The notes beneath the pieces are model-generated. The model saw only the letters and a list, made by a program, of their open reading frames with translations. It was not told the DNA's origin and did not search any database. Both the position numbers and the translations under genes were made by a program. A stretch of 64,000 nucleotides of DNA from Pedobacter endophyticus. Lineage in GTDB: Bacteria > Bacteroidota > Bacteroidia > Sphingobacteriales > Sphingobacteriaceae. Of this stretch, positions 1 through 8,030 are shown one piece after another (position 1 is the first letter of the stretch; each line of letters starts with the position of its first letter). Where the stretch lies: positions 310,001 through 374,000 of the forward strand of contig NZ_CP064939.1 of NCBI RefSeq assembly GCF_015679185.1, given 5' to 3'.

Positions 1-1274
1 AAATTCTGCTGCGCATTGATATAAGTATTTTTTATAGGCCCCCAAATGCCAATATACCTCGCCACCGTGTTTTTGGCCGTCCAGGTATTGTAAGTTTGAT
101 AACTGTATTCGGTAAATTCGTTTACGTACGAGAGATTGCTCGATGATGTCCAATGATCGTTGATTTGATATTTCGCCTCGACAAAATACTTCTGCGATTC
201 CGTTTTGGCATCCACGTCGTTATCGTATAACGATGTTCGGTAGGGCAGCGGAAGGTCTTTGAAATTGGTATAGCCAGATTTCGGGTTGATGATGGTGTAG
301 GTGGGCCTTGACGAAGTGGCATTAAAAATCTCCGCATCAAATAAAAAGGTAAGCTTATTGCTCGCCTTGTACAATAAGCTCGGCGCAAAGGCGAAGCTAT
401 TGGTGCGGCCAAAATCGCTGAAACTGTTTTGCCGATGTAGCGCCGTATTAACGCGGGCCAAAAGGGTTTTATCTTGATTTACAGGCGCATTCACGTCTGC
501 CGTGATGCGGGCCAGCCCAAAACTCCCCACCGTTAAACCCACATTTCCGAAGAAATTTTCTATTGGCTTTTTGGTCACCAGATTTACCACGCCACCAAAA
601 GAGGAAATTCCCGAGCCAAACAACACACCTGACGGGCCTTTAATAAATTCGATACGTTCGATGTTGGAAACATCGGCGCTGGAACGGCCCAAATTAGACT
701 GTAAACCGTTACGGGCGCCAATGCTGGTGATAAAGCCACGAGATACCAAACCCACTCCGCCGCTTGGAAACGAAGTTGGCGCAACACCCGGCGCCATTTT
801 TAAGGCGTCTAACATGGTAGTTACCACCTGCTCCTTTAATAATTTCTCGCCCACAACACTATACACCTGTGGGTTTTCGAGGTTTTTCAATGGCATTCGG
901 GCCACATGCTCTGTGTTTTTATTGGCAAATTTATTACTGTTGCCCTGCACAAATACCTCGTTTAGTTGCTCCCGATTTTCAGTTAAAATAAAGTTTACGG
1001 CTGTTTCCGAGTTGGCGATGATGGTTACCTGCTGCTGCTGAGGGTTTAATCCGGTATAGCTAGCTACCAGCGTATAAGTTCCAACGGGCACTTTATGAAA
1101 GGTAAATGCGCCATTTTCATCCGCAACGCTGGTCCGCTTAATTTCCCGAAACTTTATGCTGACAAGTTCTGCCGGCTTACCATCGGCTGTAGTTACGGTG
1201 CCCTTAATGCTGCCTGTTTGAGCAAATGCCTTGATAGTGAATAGGAGGAGTAAAAAAGTAAAAGATCTTCTCAT
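1..1274 (-). CDS. TonB-dependent receptor, siderophore type (3' part outside window)
   Basis: Outer-membrane receptor for TonB-dependent uptake, probably of a siderophore or similar chelate. Reading from the ATG at 1274, 424 codons are visible before the window edge. There is a signal peptide (MRRSFTFLLLLF..AFA), then a carboxypeptidase-regulatory-like domain at about residues 20-100 (GSIKGTVTTADGKPAELV). The plug domain follows at about 120-230, with LKMAPGVAP, SRGF and IKGPSGVLFG, and then the first barrel strands. The PxVYSVV..LKMAPGV and RGF pattern resembles FhuA-like receptors rather than SusC. The C-terminal barrel lies outside the window, so substrate cannot be judged. Transcription runs leftward, with the start facing a 500-bp spacer. 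Confidence 0.9.
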   Translation of the reverse strand, partial: MRRSFTFLLLLFTIKAFAQTGSIKGTVTTADGKPAELVSIKFREIKRTSVADENGAFTFHKVPVGTYTLVASYTGLNPQQQQVTIIANSETAVNFILTENREQLNEVFVQGNSNKFANKNTEHVARMPLKNLENPQVYSVVGEKLLKEQVVTTMLDALKMAPGVAPTSFPSGGVGLVSRGFITSIGARNGLQSNLGRSSADVSNIERIEFIKGPSGVLFGSGISSFGGVVNLVTKKPIENFFGNVGLTVGSFGLARITADVNAPVNQDKTLLARVNTALHRQNSFSDFGRTNSFAFAPSLLYKASNKLTFLFDAEIFNATSSRPTYTIINPKSGYTNFKDLPLPYRTSLYDNDVDAKTESQKYFVEAKYQINDHWTSSSNLSYVNEFTEYSYQTYNTWTAKNTVARYIGIWGPIKNTYINAQQN

Positions 1275-1778
1275 AATTTGTATTTAGACTAATTAAAAAT
1301 TAGCCAAAAGTAACAAAATTGTGCGAATAGCCAAAACTTTTAGGAGTAATGGAGCGAAATGGTGCAAGAAGTTGGATTAGGAATTTAAAGGGAGGCCACA
1401 GCTGGGTGACCCTCAAAGCTAAAAACTTAGCTGGAATAAAGAAAAATAAAAGCGGAAATTTTTAACAGGATTGGTATAAGCCCGATAACGCGACCTAAAA
1501 AAGAGGCTGTCGCAAAAAGAAATTCGATTTAAATTTATCAGGTTGAGCCCAGGGGAAATTTTGGGGGTAGACACAACTCATTTCGCCCGTTCGCTCCCAT
1601 GTAAGATACCACTGAGATACGTTAAAATTCGAACGTCGTTTCAACTGCAGCACAGTTGTTCAGATTTTTCATCGGTAGCGAAACGGAGAAATCTTTGAAG
1701 CATCTTTGGATGAAAAGTTTAAAGATTTCTCCGTTAAAGGAGTTCTTCGCTCGAAATGATGATTCGCCAAATGCGCTA
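1275..1778. repeat. intergenic spacer with a 15-bp inverted repeat
   Basis: No convincing gene is present. The main feature is a perfect 15-bp inverted repeat, AACGGAGAAATCTTT at 1682-1696 and its complement at 1721-1735, which could form a stem with a 24-nt loop. A related string (GAGAAATCTTTGAAG) occurs at 61044-61060, so this is probably a copy of a dispersed chromosomal repeat. It lies 3' of the DUF4142 gene and 5' of the TonB receptor gene. Confidence 0.6.
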
Positions 1779-2375
1779 CTACTTTAGCGATGACGCAATT
1801 TCCTTTGCCATTTGATCGTGATGCTCAATGATGGCGAGTGTTTTAGAGGCCCATGATTTAAGTGCGGCATCGCGGTTGTTGGTCCCGTCTTTAAATATGG
1901 CTACCGTTTTGTCATGGTCCTTAACCATCATCTCCATATATGCTTTATCGAATGCCGCCCCGGTTACTTTCTTCAATTCATCTAGGCGGATTTGTTCTTC
2001 AGCAGGAAGTGTATTTGGAGTAATTATTTTCTTGTAATCGGCCAGTTCCTTTAATTGCTGATTTGCCTTGCCATGATCGGTAAGCATTTTATCGGCAAAA
2101 TCTTTAACCGATTGATTGGATGCGTTTTTCTGGGCAATTTTGGCGGCTTCCACTTCCATCATTCCGCCCGCTGCTGCTTTTCTTAAAAATGTAGCGCCAT
2201 CTTCATCCAAACCAGACTCGGTACTTTCCGTTCCGGCCACATGGTTTCCGGTAATCATATTCGTGTCGCCGGCAACACTGTCTTTTTCAGTTGATGATTT
2301 CTTATCGGCGGTTTGACAGCTCTGAAACAAGAGTGCGCCTGCAACAATGGTAGAAATTAAAAAAATCTTTTTCAT
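1779..2375 (-). CDS. DUF4142 family lipoprotein
   Basis: A 198-residue predicted lipoprotein with lipobox cysteine at residue 20 (LLFQSC). It is followed by a Ser/Thr/Asp-rich linker and a helical DUF4142 domain at about 60-195. The domain carries the family-typical pattern of aligned helices: FLRKAAAGGMMEVEAAKIA, VKDFADKMLTDHGKANQQL, YMEMMVKDHDKTVAIFKD. DUF4142 proteins are ferritin-like periplasmic or outer-membrane-anchored helical bundles, often stress-linked in Bacteroidota; biochemical function is unknown. The H and D residues in the helices could bind metal, but that is inference. It appears monocistronic. Confidence 0.85.
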   Translation of the reverse strand: MKKIFLISTIVAGALLFQSCQTADKKSSTEKDSVAGDTNMITGNHVAGTESTESGLDEDGATFLRKAAAGGMMEVEAAKIAQKNASNQSVKDFADKMLTDHGKANQQLKELADYKKIITPNTLPAEEQIRLDELKKVTGAAFDKAYMEMMVKDHDKTVAIFKDGTNNRDAALKSWASKTLAIIEHHDQMAKEIASSLK

Positions 2376-2432
2376 GGGTTTCTATTTTTCGTTTGTATTG
2401 AAAACAAGAGACCAATGAAAAGGTTTGAAATG

Positions 2433-2879
2433 CTATTCGTTGTTGGTTTGGTAAGGGTTTTTGATGGCGATTCCCAGCTGCTGCTCGGGGTGCTCAATGG
2501 GCTTGAAGCCGAACTGCTCGTACAAGGCATGTGCATCTAAAGTTGCCAATTGGTAGCGACGCAAGCCTTGCAGGGCAGGGTGAAAGATCATAAACGACAT
2601 GAGCTTTTTCGACAAACCCAATCCCCTGAACGCTTTTTCTATGTAAACATCGCATAGCCAGCCAAAAGTGGCCTCATCGGTTATCCAGCGTGCAAAGCCC
2701 ACTTGTTGCTGATTTTTGTAGATGCCAAAGCACAAAGAATTATCAATTGATCGCTGAACAACATCCAACGGGATATTTTTGGCCCAATAAGATTCTTCGC
2801 TCAAATACCGATGGATTGCAGCAACCTGAAGGAGCTCCTTCTTATCTGAAAAAATAAAACCGTTTTCGCTGATCTGCAT
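2433..2879 (-). CDS. GNAT family N-acetyltransferase
   Basis: A 148-residue cytoplasmic acyl-CoA-dependent N-acetyltransferase of the GNAT fold. The central strand and acetyl-CoA loop region reads WLCDVYIEKAFRGLGLSKKL, matching the V-x-x-x-x-R-G-x-G-x-[SGA] motif A, with R and G-L-G in the expected place at about residues 85-92. The C-terminal LATLDAHALYEQFGFKPIE matches the usual motif B helix and strand. The substrate cannot be told; proteins of this length class are often annotated as generic acetyltransferases. It is a single gene, and the region upstream of its start is filled by short repeats. Confidence 0.88.
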   Translation of the reverse strand: MQISENGFIFSDKKELLQVAAIHRYLSEESYWAKNIPLDVVQRSIDNSLCFGIYKNQQQVGFARWITDEATFGWLCDVYIEKAFRGLGLSKKLMSFMIFHPALQGLRRYQLATLDAHALYEQFGFKPIEHPEQQLGIAIKNPYQTNNE

Positions 2880-2896
2880 GGCTGGAGGTGAATTAT

Positions 2897-2940
2897 TGAA
2901 TGAATGAATTTAGAATGAATGAATGAATTTAGAATGAATG
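2897..2940. repeat. 19-bp direct repeat upstream of the GNAT gene
   Basis: The unit TGAATGAATGAATTTAGAA occurs at 2897 and again at 2916, followed by a partial third copy. It contains an inner GAAT tetranucleotide repeat and sits directly before the start of the GNAT gene, so copy-number change could alter its leader. Confidence 0.75.
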
Positions 2941-2962
2941 ATGGTTAATTGTTGAACTGGTT

Positions 2963-3036
2963 AACTGCCAATTGAGAACTGCGAACTGCTTACTGCTAAC
3001 TCCCAACTCCCAACTCCAATCTCCCAACTCCCAACT
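2963..3036. repeat. degenerate 7-bp-period repeat after yajQ stop
   Basis: An AACT-like tetramer recurs every 7 bp in one register at 2963, 2970, 2977, 2984, 2991, 2998, 3005, 3012, 3019, 3026 and 3033 (eight exact AACT; AATT, TACT and ATCT as variants). The other three positions vary. On the sense strand of the neighbouring yajQ gene it reads as AGTTGGG-like heptads beginning 4 nt after the TGA stop. Confidence 0.85.
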
Positions 3037-3039
3037 AAA

Positions 3040-3531
3040 TCACGCTCTCATGTTAATAAATTGCAAAGGCTGATCGAAATCCTCGCCGCGGCAAAGACTG
3101 ATAACGGCCTGTAAATCATCAATTTTTTTGGCAGTTACCCGAACCTGATCATCCATAATAGCTGGCTGAACTTTTAATCCGCTTGACTTAATTTTAGCCA
3201 CCACCTTTTTTGCGGCTTCCTTGTCTAAACCTTCCTTCACCGTAATTTCCTTGCGGATCATGTTTCCCGAAGCAATAATTTCTTTCCCAAAATCGAGGCT
3301 TTTAGGATCAAGGTTTTGTTTCATCATCCGCGAAATAATTGACCCTTCAATGGCCTTCAAACGCATATCATCTTCAGTAAAAATGGTAACAACGTTTGTT
3401 TTTTTATCCAAATCGATGGTGCTTTTCGAGCCGTTAAAGTCAAATCGGTTCAATATTTCCTTTTTGGCATTATTGATCGCATTATCAAGTGTTTGCGCAT
3501 CAACTTTACTCACTATATCAAAAGAAGGCAT
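3040..3531 (-). CDS. yajQ: YajQ family nucleotide-binding protein
   Basis: A 163-residue YajQ (DUF520) protein, the usual length for the family. It starts MPSFDIVSKVDAQTLDNAI, the family's nearly invariant N-terminus, and contains FDFNGSKSTIDLD and MIRKEITVKEGLDKE, typical of the two ferredoxin-like halves. Some members bind cyclic di-GMP and act as regulators; others bind nucleic acid or nucleotides. Which applies here is not visible. It ends with GEDFDQPLQFINMRA, close to the family C-terminus. It is transcribed alone, divergent from the H1-like gene 75 bp away. Confidence 0.93.
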   Translation of the reverse strand: MPSFDIVSKVDAQTLDNAINNAKKEILNRFDFNGSKSTIDLDKKTNVVTIFTEDDMRLKAIEGSIISRMMKQNLDPKSLDFGKEIIASGNMIRKEITVKEGLDKEAAKKVVAKIKSSGLKVQPAIMDDQVRVTAKKIDDLQAVISLCRGEDFDQPLQFINMRA

Positions 3532-3606
3532 GGTTTTAGCTTTTAAATTAAAAAATAAGTAGATTTATTCAGTTCAATCCACTTTCACAAAAAAACAAAA
3601 AATAAT

Positions 3607-4212
3607 ATGAAAACCACTAAATCAAAGTCTCAAAAAAAAACCACCAGGAAAGATGCGAAGAAACAATTGGAGCAATCGTTGGCATCGCAGTTCTTAGAGG
3701 TGGTTAAAAGTTTAGGTCACGATGCCTCCGAAATTAGCACCGAGGTAGCCAGGGCCAGCAAACGTGTTGCAAAAAAACTGACGAAAAAATTTACAGTAAT
3801 CAAGGCCGATGTTGGCCAGAAAATAGATGGGTTGTTAAGCTCATCGAAAGAGGCAAAGGAAGAGCTTACAAAGCCGGTGATCAAAAAGGTAAGCAAGGCT
3901 GAAAAAACTGCAGAAAAAGTGGTTAAAAAAGCCGTTGCAAAGGCAAAGCCCACAGCACAAAGTGTTAAAGTTGCGGCTATAGCTACGCAAGAAAAAGCGG
4001 AGAAAGTTATCACTAAGCCAACAATGCGGGCAAAACCAGCGACGAAAAAGGCTGCCGCTGTACCCAGTGCCGATACGGAAAAGAAACCTGCAAAACCAGC
4101 TACAAAACCAACAGCGCCATCCAAACCCGAAGCAGCACGAAAAACTGCCGGGTCCGAAAAAAAAGCAACGTCAAAAGCCGCCAACCTCGGTAAGAAAAAC
4201 AAATTGCTATAA
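3607..4212 (+). CDS. histone H1-like Lys/Ala/Pro-rich protein
   Basis: A 201-residue, extremely basic, low-complexity protein. The first 75 residues are mixed and helical (about 30-75: LASQFLEVVKSLGHDASEIS). The rest is repeats of KKA, AKPA and PAKPATKP like eukaryotic H1 tails and bacterial H1-like nucleoid proteins. It probably binds DNA, RNA or polyphosphate non-specifically; lysine-rich tails are targets of polyphosphate, and the next genes are ppk1 and ppx, but this link is inference. The coding strand is supported by the basic composition. The long reading frame on the opposite strand is a compositional shadow. Confidence 0.7.
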   Translation: MKTTKSKSQKKTTRKDAKKQLEQSLASQFLEVVKSLGHDASEISTEVARASKRVAKKLTKKFTVIKADVGQKIDGLLSSSKEAKEELTKPVIKKVSKAEKTAEKVVKKAVAKAKPTAQSVKVAAIATQEKAEKVITKPTMRAKPATKKAAAVPSADTEKKPAKPATKPTAPSKPEAARKTAGSEKKATSKAANLGKKNKLL

Positions 4213-4245
4213 TTGTTAATCGCTTAATATGAATAGTGGCCTAAG

Positions 4246-4262
4246 TTAACATAAACTTAACA
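4246..4262 (+). promoter_or_regulatory. candidate Pho box upstream of ppk1
   Basis: Two copies of TTAACA at 4246-4251 and 4257-4262 start exactly 11 bp apart. They sit 14 bp before a TTTG (4277-4280) preceded by CAGT, a near match to the Bacteroidota -7 element TAnnTTTG. PhoB and PhoP boxes in other phyla are direct repeats with this 11-bp period, and the Bacillus PhoP repeat is itself TTAACA-like. The same hexamer and period recur before the SusC gene at 13533. Confidence 0.55.
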
Positions 4263-4283
4263 AATTAATTTGCAGTTTTGAGC

Positions 4284-4315
4284 ATCCCTGTGTTGACGGG
4301 GATTTTTTATTTTTT
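4284..4315 (+). terminator. terminator-like hairpin in the ppk1 leader
   Basis: ATCCCTG (4284-4290), loop TGTTGA and CGGGGAT (4297-4303) form a 7-bp stem with one G-U pair, directly followed by a T-rich run up to 4315. The ppk1 ATG is at 4318, so the structure occupies the end of the leader. It may terminate the H1-like gene transcript or act as an attenuator of ppk1. Confidence 0.6.
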
Positions 4316-4317
4316 AC

Positions 4318-6378
4318 ATGAGCAAAAAGAAGATCCCATTTTTTAACCGCGAAATAAGTTGGTTATATTTTAACGACAGGGTTTTACAGGAGGCGGCAGA
4401 TGAAACCGTGCCACTTATTGAGCGAATTAAATTTTTATCTATCTTTTCTTCCAACCTCGAAGAATTTTATCGGGTGCGTGTAGCCACCATGACGCGGTTA
4501 ACCAACCTGAACGACAAGGCAAAGGCGCTTTTGGGATTTAATCCCAAAAAAATATTGAACGAGATAAAAAACATTGTGGTAAAGCAAGAACGAAAGTTCG
4601 ACCAGCTTTTTCAGGCCACTTTAATTAATGAACTGGCCCAAAACCGAATCTTCATTTTAAACGATACGCAGCTTAATGTAAGCAGGGGCGAGTTTGTTAA
4701 AAATCATTTCAGAGACAAAATTCTTTCGAACATTGTTCCCATCATGCTCGATATGGAGAAACCCTTCCCCGAACTTAAAGATAGATATTTGTATTTTTTC
4801 GTTAAGTTATCGAAAACCGATACCAAAATTAGGGAAAAGTATGCGCTGATTGAAATTCCGCCTAATTTGCCACGCTTTTTGGTGCTTCCGGAAACGAACG
4901 ACCTGAAATTTATCATTTTGGCAGAGGATATTATAAGGTATTGCCTCGACGATATTTTTTATGTATTTGCCTACGATAATCTCGAAGCCTATTCTATTCA
5001 GCTTACACGCGATGCGGAGCTGGATATCGACAAAAACATCAACGATAAATTTATCGAAGATTTGAAGAGCAGTCTCGAAAAGCGAAAAAAAGGCAAGCCC
5101 ATGCGTTTGCTGTACGATTCGGCCATGCCATTGAATATGCTTACAGTTTTAGTGAATAAATTAAAGCTCGAAGCAGAAAGTCTGATTCCGGGAAATCGCT
5201 ACCACAAATTTGGCGATTTTATTGCTTTTCCGAATGTGGGTAAAAAGGAGCTGGAGTACACGCCAAACGTTCCGTTAAAGGTTCATGGACTGCACAGAAC
5301 AGAAAGCGTTTTCGCTAAAATTGCCCGCCGCGATTATCTCATCAATTTGCCCTACCAATCGTACGACTACATCATCTTGTTTTTGCGTGAGGCTGCTATC
5401 GATCCAAAGGTTACGGAGATTCAGATTACGCTTTACCGGCTTGCAGAAAACTCTAAAGTGATTAATGCCCTGATTAATGCGGCCAAAAATGGAAAGGCAG
5501 TTTCGGTGGTGCTCGAGCTAAAGGCCCGCTTTGATGAGCAAGCAAATATTTATTGGACAACGCGGCTGATGGAAGAAGGCGTTAAGGTTAACTATGGCCT
5601 TACGGATTACAAAGTACACTCGAAAATTTGTTTGGTTAAACGCATAGAAAAGGATAAACCGGTATATTACGCTAATTTGGCTACAGGAAACTTTAACGAA
5701 AAAACCGCCGGCCTGTACTGCGATCACAGTATTTTTACCGTTAAAAAGGAAATTACGAACGATTTGGTAAAATTATTCGATGCGCTTTCGAAAAGAACCG
5801 TTACAAAAGGCTTTAAGCACCTGATCGTTTCCCCGTTAGAAAGTCGCTCGAAGCTGATCAATTTTATCAATCGCGAAATTAGAAACGCCAGGGCCGGCAA
5901 GTTGGCTTACATTATGCTCAAGGTAAACAGTTTGGCCGATGAGGGAATAATTTCCAAACTTTACGATGCCAGCAACGCAGGCGTAAAAATTCAACTCATC
6001 GTTCGTGGAATCTGTTGTTTGGTGCCCGGTATAAAGGGCTTTAGCGAAAACATTACGGCGATAAGTATTATTGATAAATTTTTAGAACATGCCCGGGTTT
6101 ACATCTTTAGTAACAATGGCAAAAACGACATGTATTTATCGTCGGCCGATTTAATGAGCCGAAATTTTGAGCACAGGGTAGAGGTTGGCTTCCCGGTTCT
6201 TGATGCGGATGTGAAGCAGGAAATTCAGGATATTATCGATCTGCAGCTGCAGGATAACACAAAATCGCGACAAATTAACGCAACCAACAGCAACAAATAC
6301 CATAAAAACAGACAGAGCAAAAAAATAAGAGCCCAAGTGGATATTTATAACTATTTAAAAACCAAGCACCAATCGTAA
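4318..6378 (+). CDS. ppk1: polyphosphate kinase 1
   Basis: Reversibly polymerises the gamma phosphate of ATP into inorganic polyphosphate. The 686-residue protein has the usual PPK1 layout: helical N domain (SKKKIPFFNREISWLYFNDRVL), head domain, and two phospholipase-D-like C domains. The autophosphorylated histidine is expected in YKVHSK (His434), and the second conserved histidine in SRNFEHRVEVGFP (His619). It overlaps the downstream ppx start (TAATG), so the two are translationally coupled. Candidate Pho repeats and a terminator-like hairpin precede it. Length and motifs are normal, so activity is likely. Confidence 0.97.
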   Translation: MSKKKIPFFNREISWLYFNDRVLQEAADETVPLIERIKFLSIFSSNLEEFYRVRVATMTRLTNLNDKAKALLGFNPKKILNEIKNIVVKQERKFDQLFQATLINELAQNRIFILNDTQLNVSRGEFVKNHFRDKILSNIVPIMLDMEKPFPELKDRYLYFFVKLSKTDTKIREKYALIEIPPNLPRFLVLPETNDLKFIILAEDIIRYCLDDIFYVFAYDNLEAYSIQLTRDAELDIDKNINDKFIEDLKSSLEKRKKGKPMRLLYDSAMPLNMLTVLVNKLKLEAESLIPGNRYHKFGDFIAFPNVGKKELEYTPNVPLKVHGLHRTESVFAKIARRDYLINLPYQSYDYIILFLREAAIDPKVTEIQITLYRLAENSKVINALINAAKNGKAVSVVLELKARFDEQANIYWTTRLMEEGVKVNYGLTDYKVHSKICLVKRIEKDKPVYYANLATGNFNEKTAGLYCDHSIFTVKKEITNDLVKLFDALSKRTVTKGFKHLIVSPLESRSKLINFINREIRNARAGKLAYIMLKVNSLADEGIISKLYDASNAGVKIQLIVRGICCLVPGIKGFSENITAISIIDKFLEHARVYIFSNNGKNDMYLSSADLMSRNFEHRVEVGFPVLDADVKQEIQDIIDLQLQDNTKSRQINATNSNKYHKNRQSKKIRAQVDIYNYLKTKHQS

Positions 6379-7259
6379 TGTTAAGATACGCAGCTATAGA
6401 TGTTGGTTCGAATGCAGTGAGGTTACTCATTGCTGATATCAGTAAACAAGAAGGAAAATACAAGTATAAAAAGAACACGCTGATTCGTGTGCCGTTACGT
6501 TTGGGCGATGATGCCTTTCTGGATCAGCATATTTCGGAGCGAAAGGCAGGCGACCTCGTAAAAACGATGCTTGCCTTTAAAAATCTGATGGACGTTTATC
6601 ATGTGTCTGAATATTTGGCCTGCGCTACTTCTGCCATGCGTGAAGCCCGGAATGGCGAAGATATCGTAAAGCAAATTAAAGAACAAGCCAACCTGAGTCT
6701 CGAAATTATTGAGGGCCAAAGGGAAGCCAACATCATTTATGCTAACCATATCGAAGAAAACCTCGACGAAAATAAAACTTACCTCTACATTGATGTGGGC
6801 GGCGGCAGTACAGAGCTATCGGTTTTTGTAAAGGGCGTTCCCGAAGCATCGAGGTCGTTTAACATCGGAACAATACGGATGTTGGATAATCAGGATAAAG
6901 AAGAAACCTGGGATGAAATGAGAGAATGGGTAAAGGAGCATACAAAGGCTTATAAACATTTGGCTGCAATTGGCACGGGTGGAAACATCAACAAGCTTTT
7001 TCGCATGAGCGATGAAAAGGACGGAGCGCCAATGTCGTTGCAAAAGTTGAATGCACTGTACAATAAACTTACCAGCTATTCGCTAAAAGAGCGCATTCAT
7101 GTGCTGGGCTTAAATGCCGATCGTGCTGATGTAATTATCCCGGCCAGCGAAATTTATTTAACGTTGATGAAATGGACCGGAATTAAGCAGATTTTTGTTC
7201 CGAAAGTGGGGATGGCTGATGGTATTATTAATTTGTTAATTGAAGAGAATTTGGATTAA
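6378..7259 (+). CDS. ppx: exopolyphosphatase, short Ppx/GppA type
   Basis: Releases terminal phosphate from polyphosphate, or hydrolyses pppGpp. The 293 residues hold only the two ASKHA (actin-like) subdomains. They contain phosphate loops IDVGSNAVRLLI near the N-terminus and IDVGGGSTELSVF at about 137-149, plus an AIGTGGNINKL motif at about 200. The C-terminal HD-like and helical domains of E. coli Ppx are absent, as in many short bacterial Ppx proteins. The start codon overlaps the ppk1 stop by one base, so synthesis and breakdown enzymes are made together. Confidence 0.93.
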   Translation: MLRYAAIDVGSNAVRLLIADISKQEGKYKYKKNTLIRVPLRLGDDAFLDQHISERKAGDLVKTMLAFKNLMDVYHVSEYLACATSAMREARNGEDIVKQIKEQANLSLEIIEGQREANIIYANHIEENLDENKTYLYIDVGGGSTELSVFVKGVPEASRSFNIGTIRMLDNQDKEETWDEMREWVKEHTKAYKHLAAIGTGGNINKLFRMSDEKDGAPMSLQKLNALYNKLTSYSLKERIHVLGLNADRADVIIPASEIYLTLMKWTGIKQIFVPKVGMADGIINLLIEENLD

Positions 7260-8030
7260 AGTGAGGTTTCTGCATTGCAGAGGCCTTGAAAGAGCGTTAT
7301 TGCCCCAAAGGGGCGACTTTGTAGCGAGGCACAGCATATCCCGACTTATCCTATCTTGTGGACACATCTCCTTTTGCCCGTTCGTCTTTCCCGCGTAGGC
7401 GGGAATCTTAATGCAAAGCACCAAATTTTATTCATTAAGATCCCCAGTCAAGCTGAGGATGACGGCCGTTAATGGATGATGCCATACAGGTTGGGGCGTC
7501 ATTGCCCCAAAGAGGCTACTTTGTAGCGAGGCACAGCATATCCCGACTTATCCTATCTTGTGGACACATCTCCTTTTGTCCGTTCGTCATTCCCACGTAG
7601 GCGGGAATCTTAATGCAAAGCACCTAATTTTTAGCATTAAGATCCCTCCCGAAGTTTCGGGAAGGATGACGGCCGTTCATATTTGGCACCTTAAACAGCT
7701 GAATTTAATAGCATTGCAGCCTATCCGGGCGGGCGCTCAATGTCGTTTAGTTAAGGATAGAATTATAGAACATTGTCACCCTGAGCATTTCGGCTGTAGT
7801 TTATCTTGATCGAAGCCGAAAGGCTCAATACAGGCTTAGTTGAAGGGCGGATGTTAATGGTTTTATCGAATAAAAAAGGTCTTCGACTCCGCTCAGACTG
7901 ACACCCGTCGAGCTTAACTAATTGACATTAGGCGGGCGCTCTAAATGACCAACCGACTTTGAGTATATTCTAATATTATTCATTAGTAATGAAAGATATT
8001 ATTCGTTACTAATGAAAGATGTTTTTAAGC
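7260..8030. repeat. repeat-filled spacer with a 202-bp-period duplication
   Basis: No gene is convincing. A block of about 175 bp beginning ATTGCCCCAAAG at 7299 is repeated at 7501 with few changes. Each block joins a TGTAGCGAGGCACAGC segment, a TTCCCGCGTAGGCGGGAA-type hairpin and an AAGATCCC..AGGATGACGGCCGTT end. CTTCGACTCCGCTCAG at 7882 belongs to another family seen at 11895. A 23-bp direct repeat (ATTCRTTA..AATGAAAGAT) lies at 7978 and 8001 just before the pgl stop. The spacer separates the convergent ppx and pgl genes. Confidence 0.75.

Noticed and set aside
3717..4202. 161-codon frame opposite to the H1-like gene
   Set aside because: It mirrors the Lys/Ala-rich composition of the plus strand (becoming Phe/Ala/Val); the basic H1-like reading is more plausible and has a normal start.
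7983..8013. TTAGTAAT and TTACTAAT near the pgl stop as further XRE-S24 operator
   Set aside because: The half-sites are 15 bp apart, not 5, belong to a 23-bp direct repeat, and lie at a gene 3' end.
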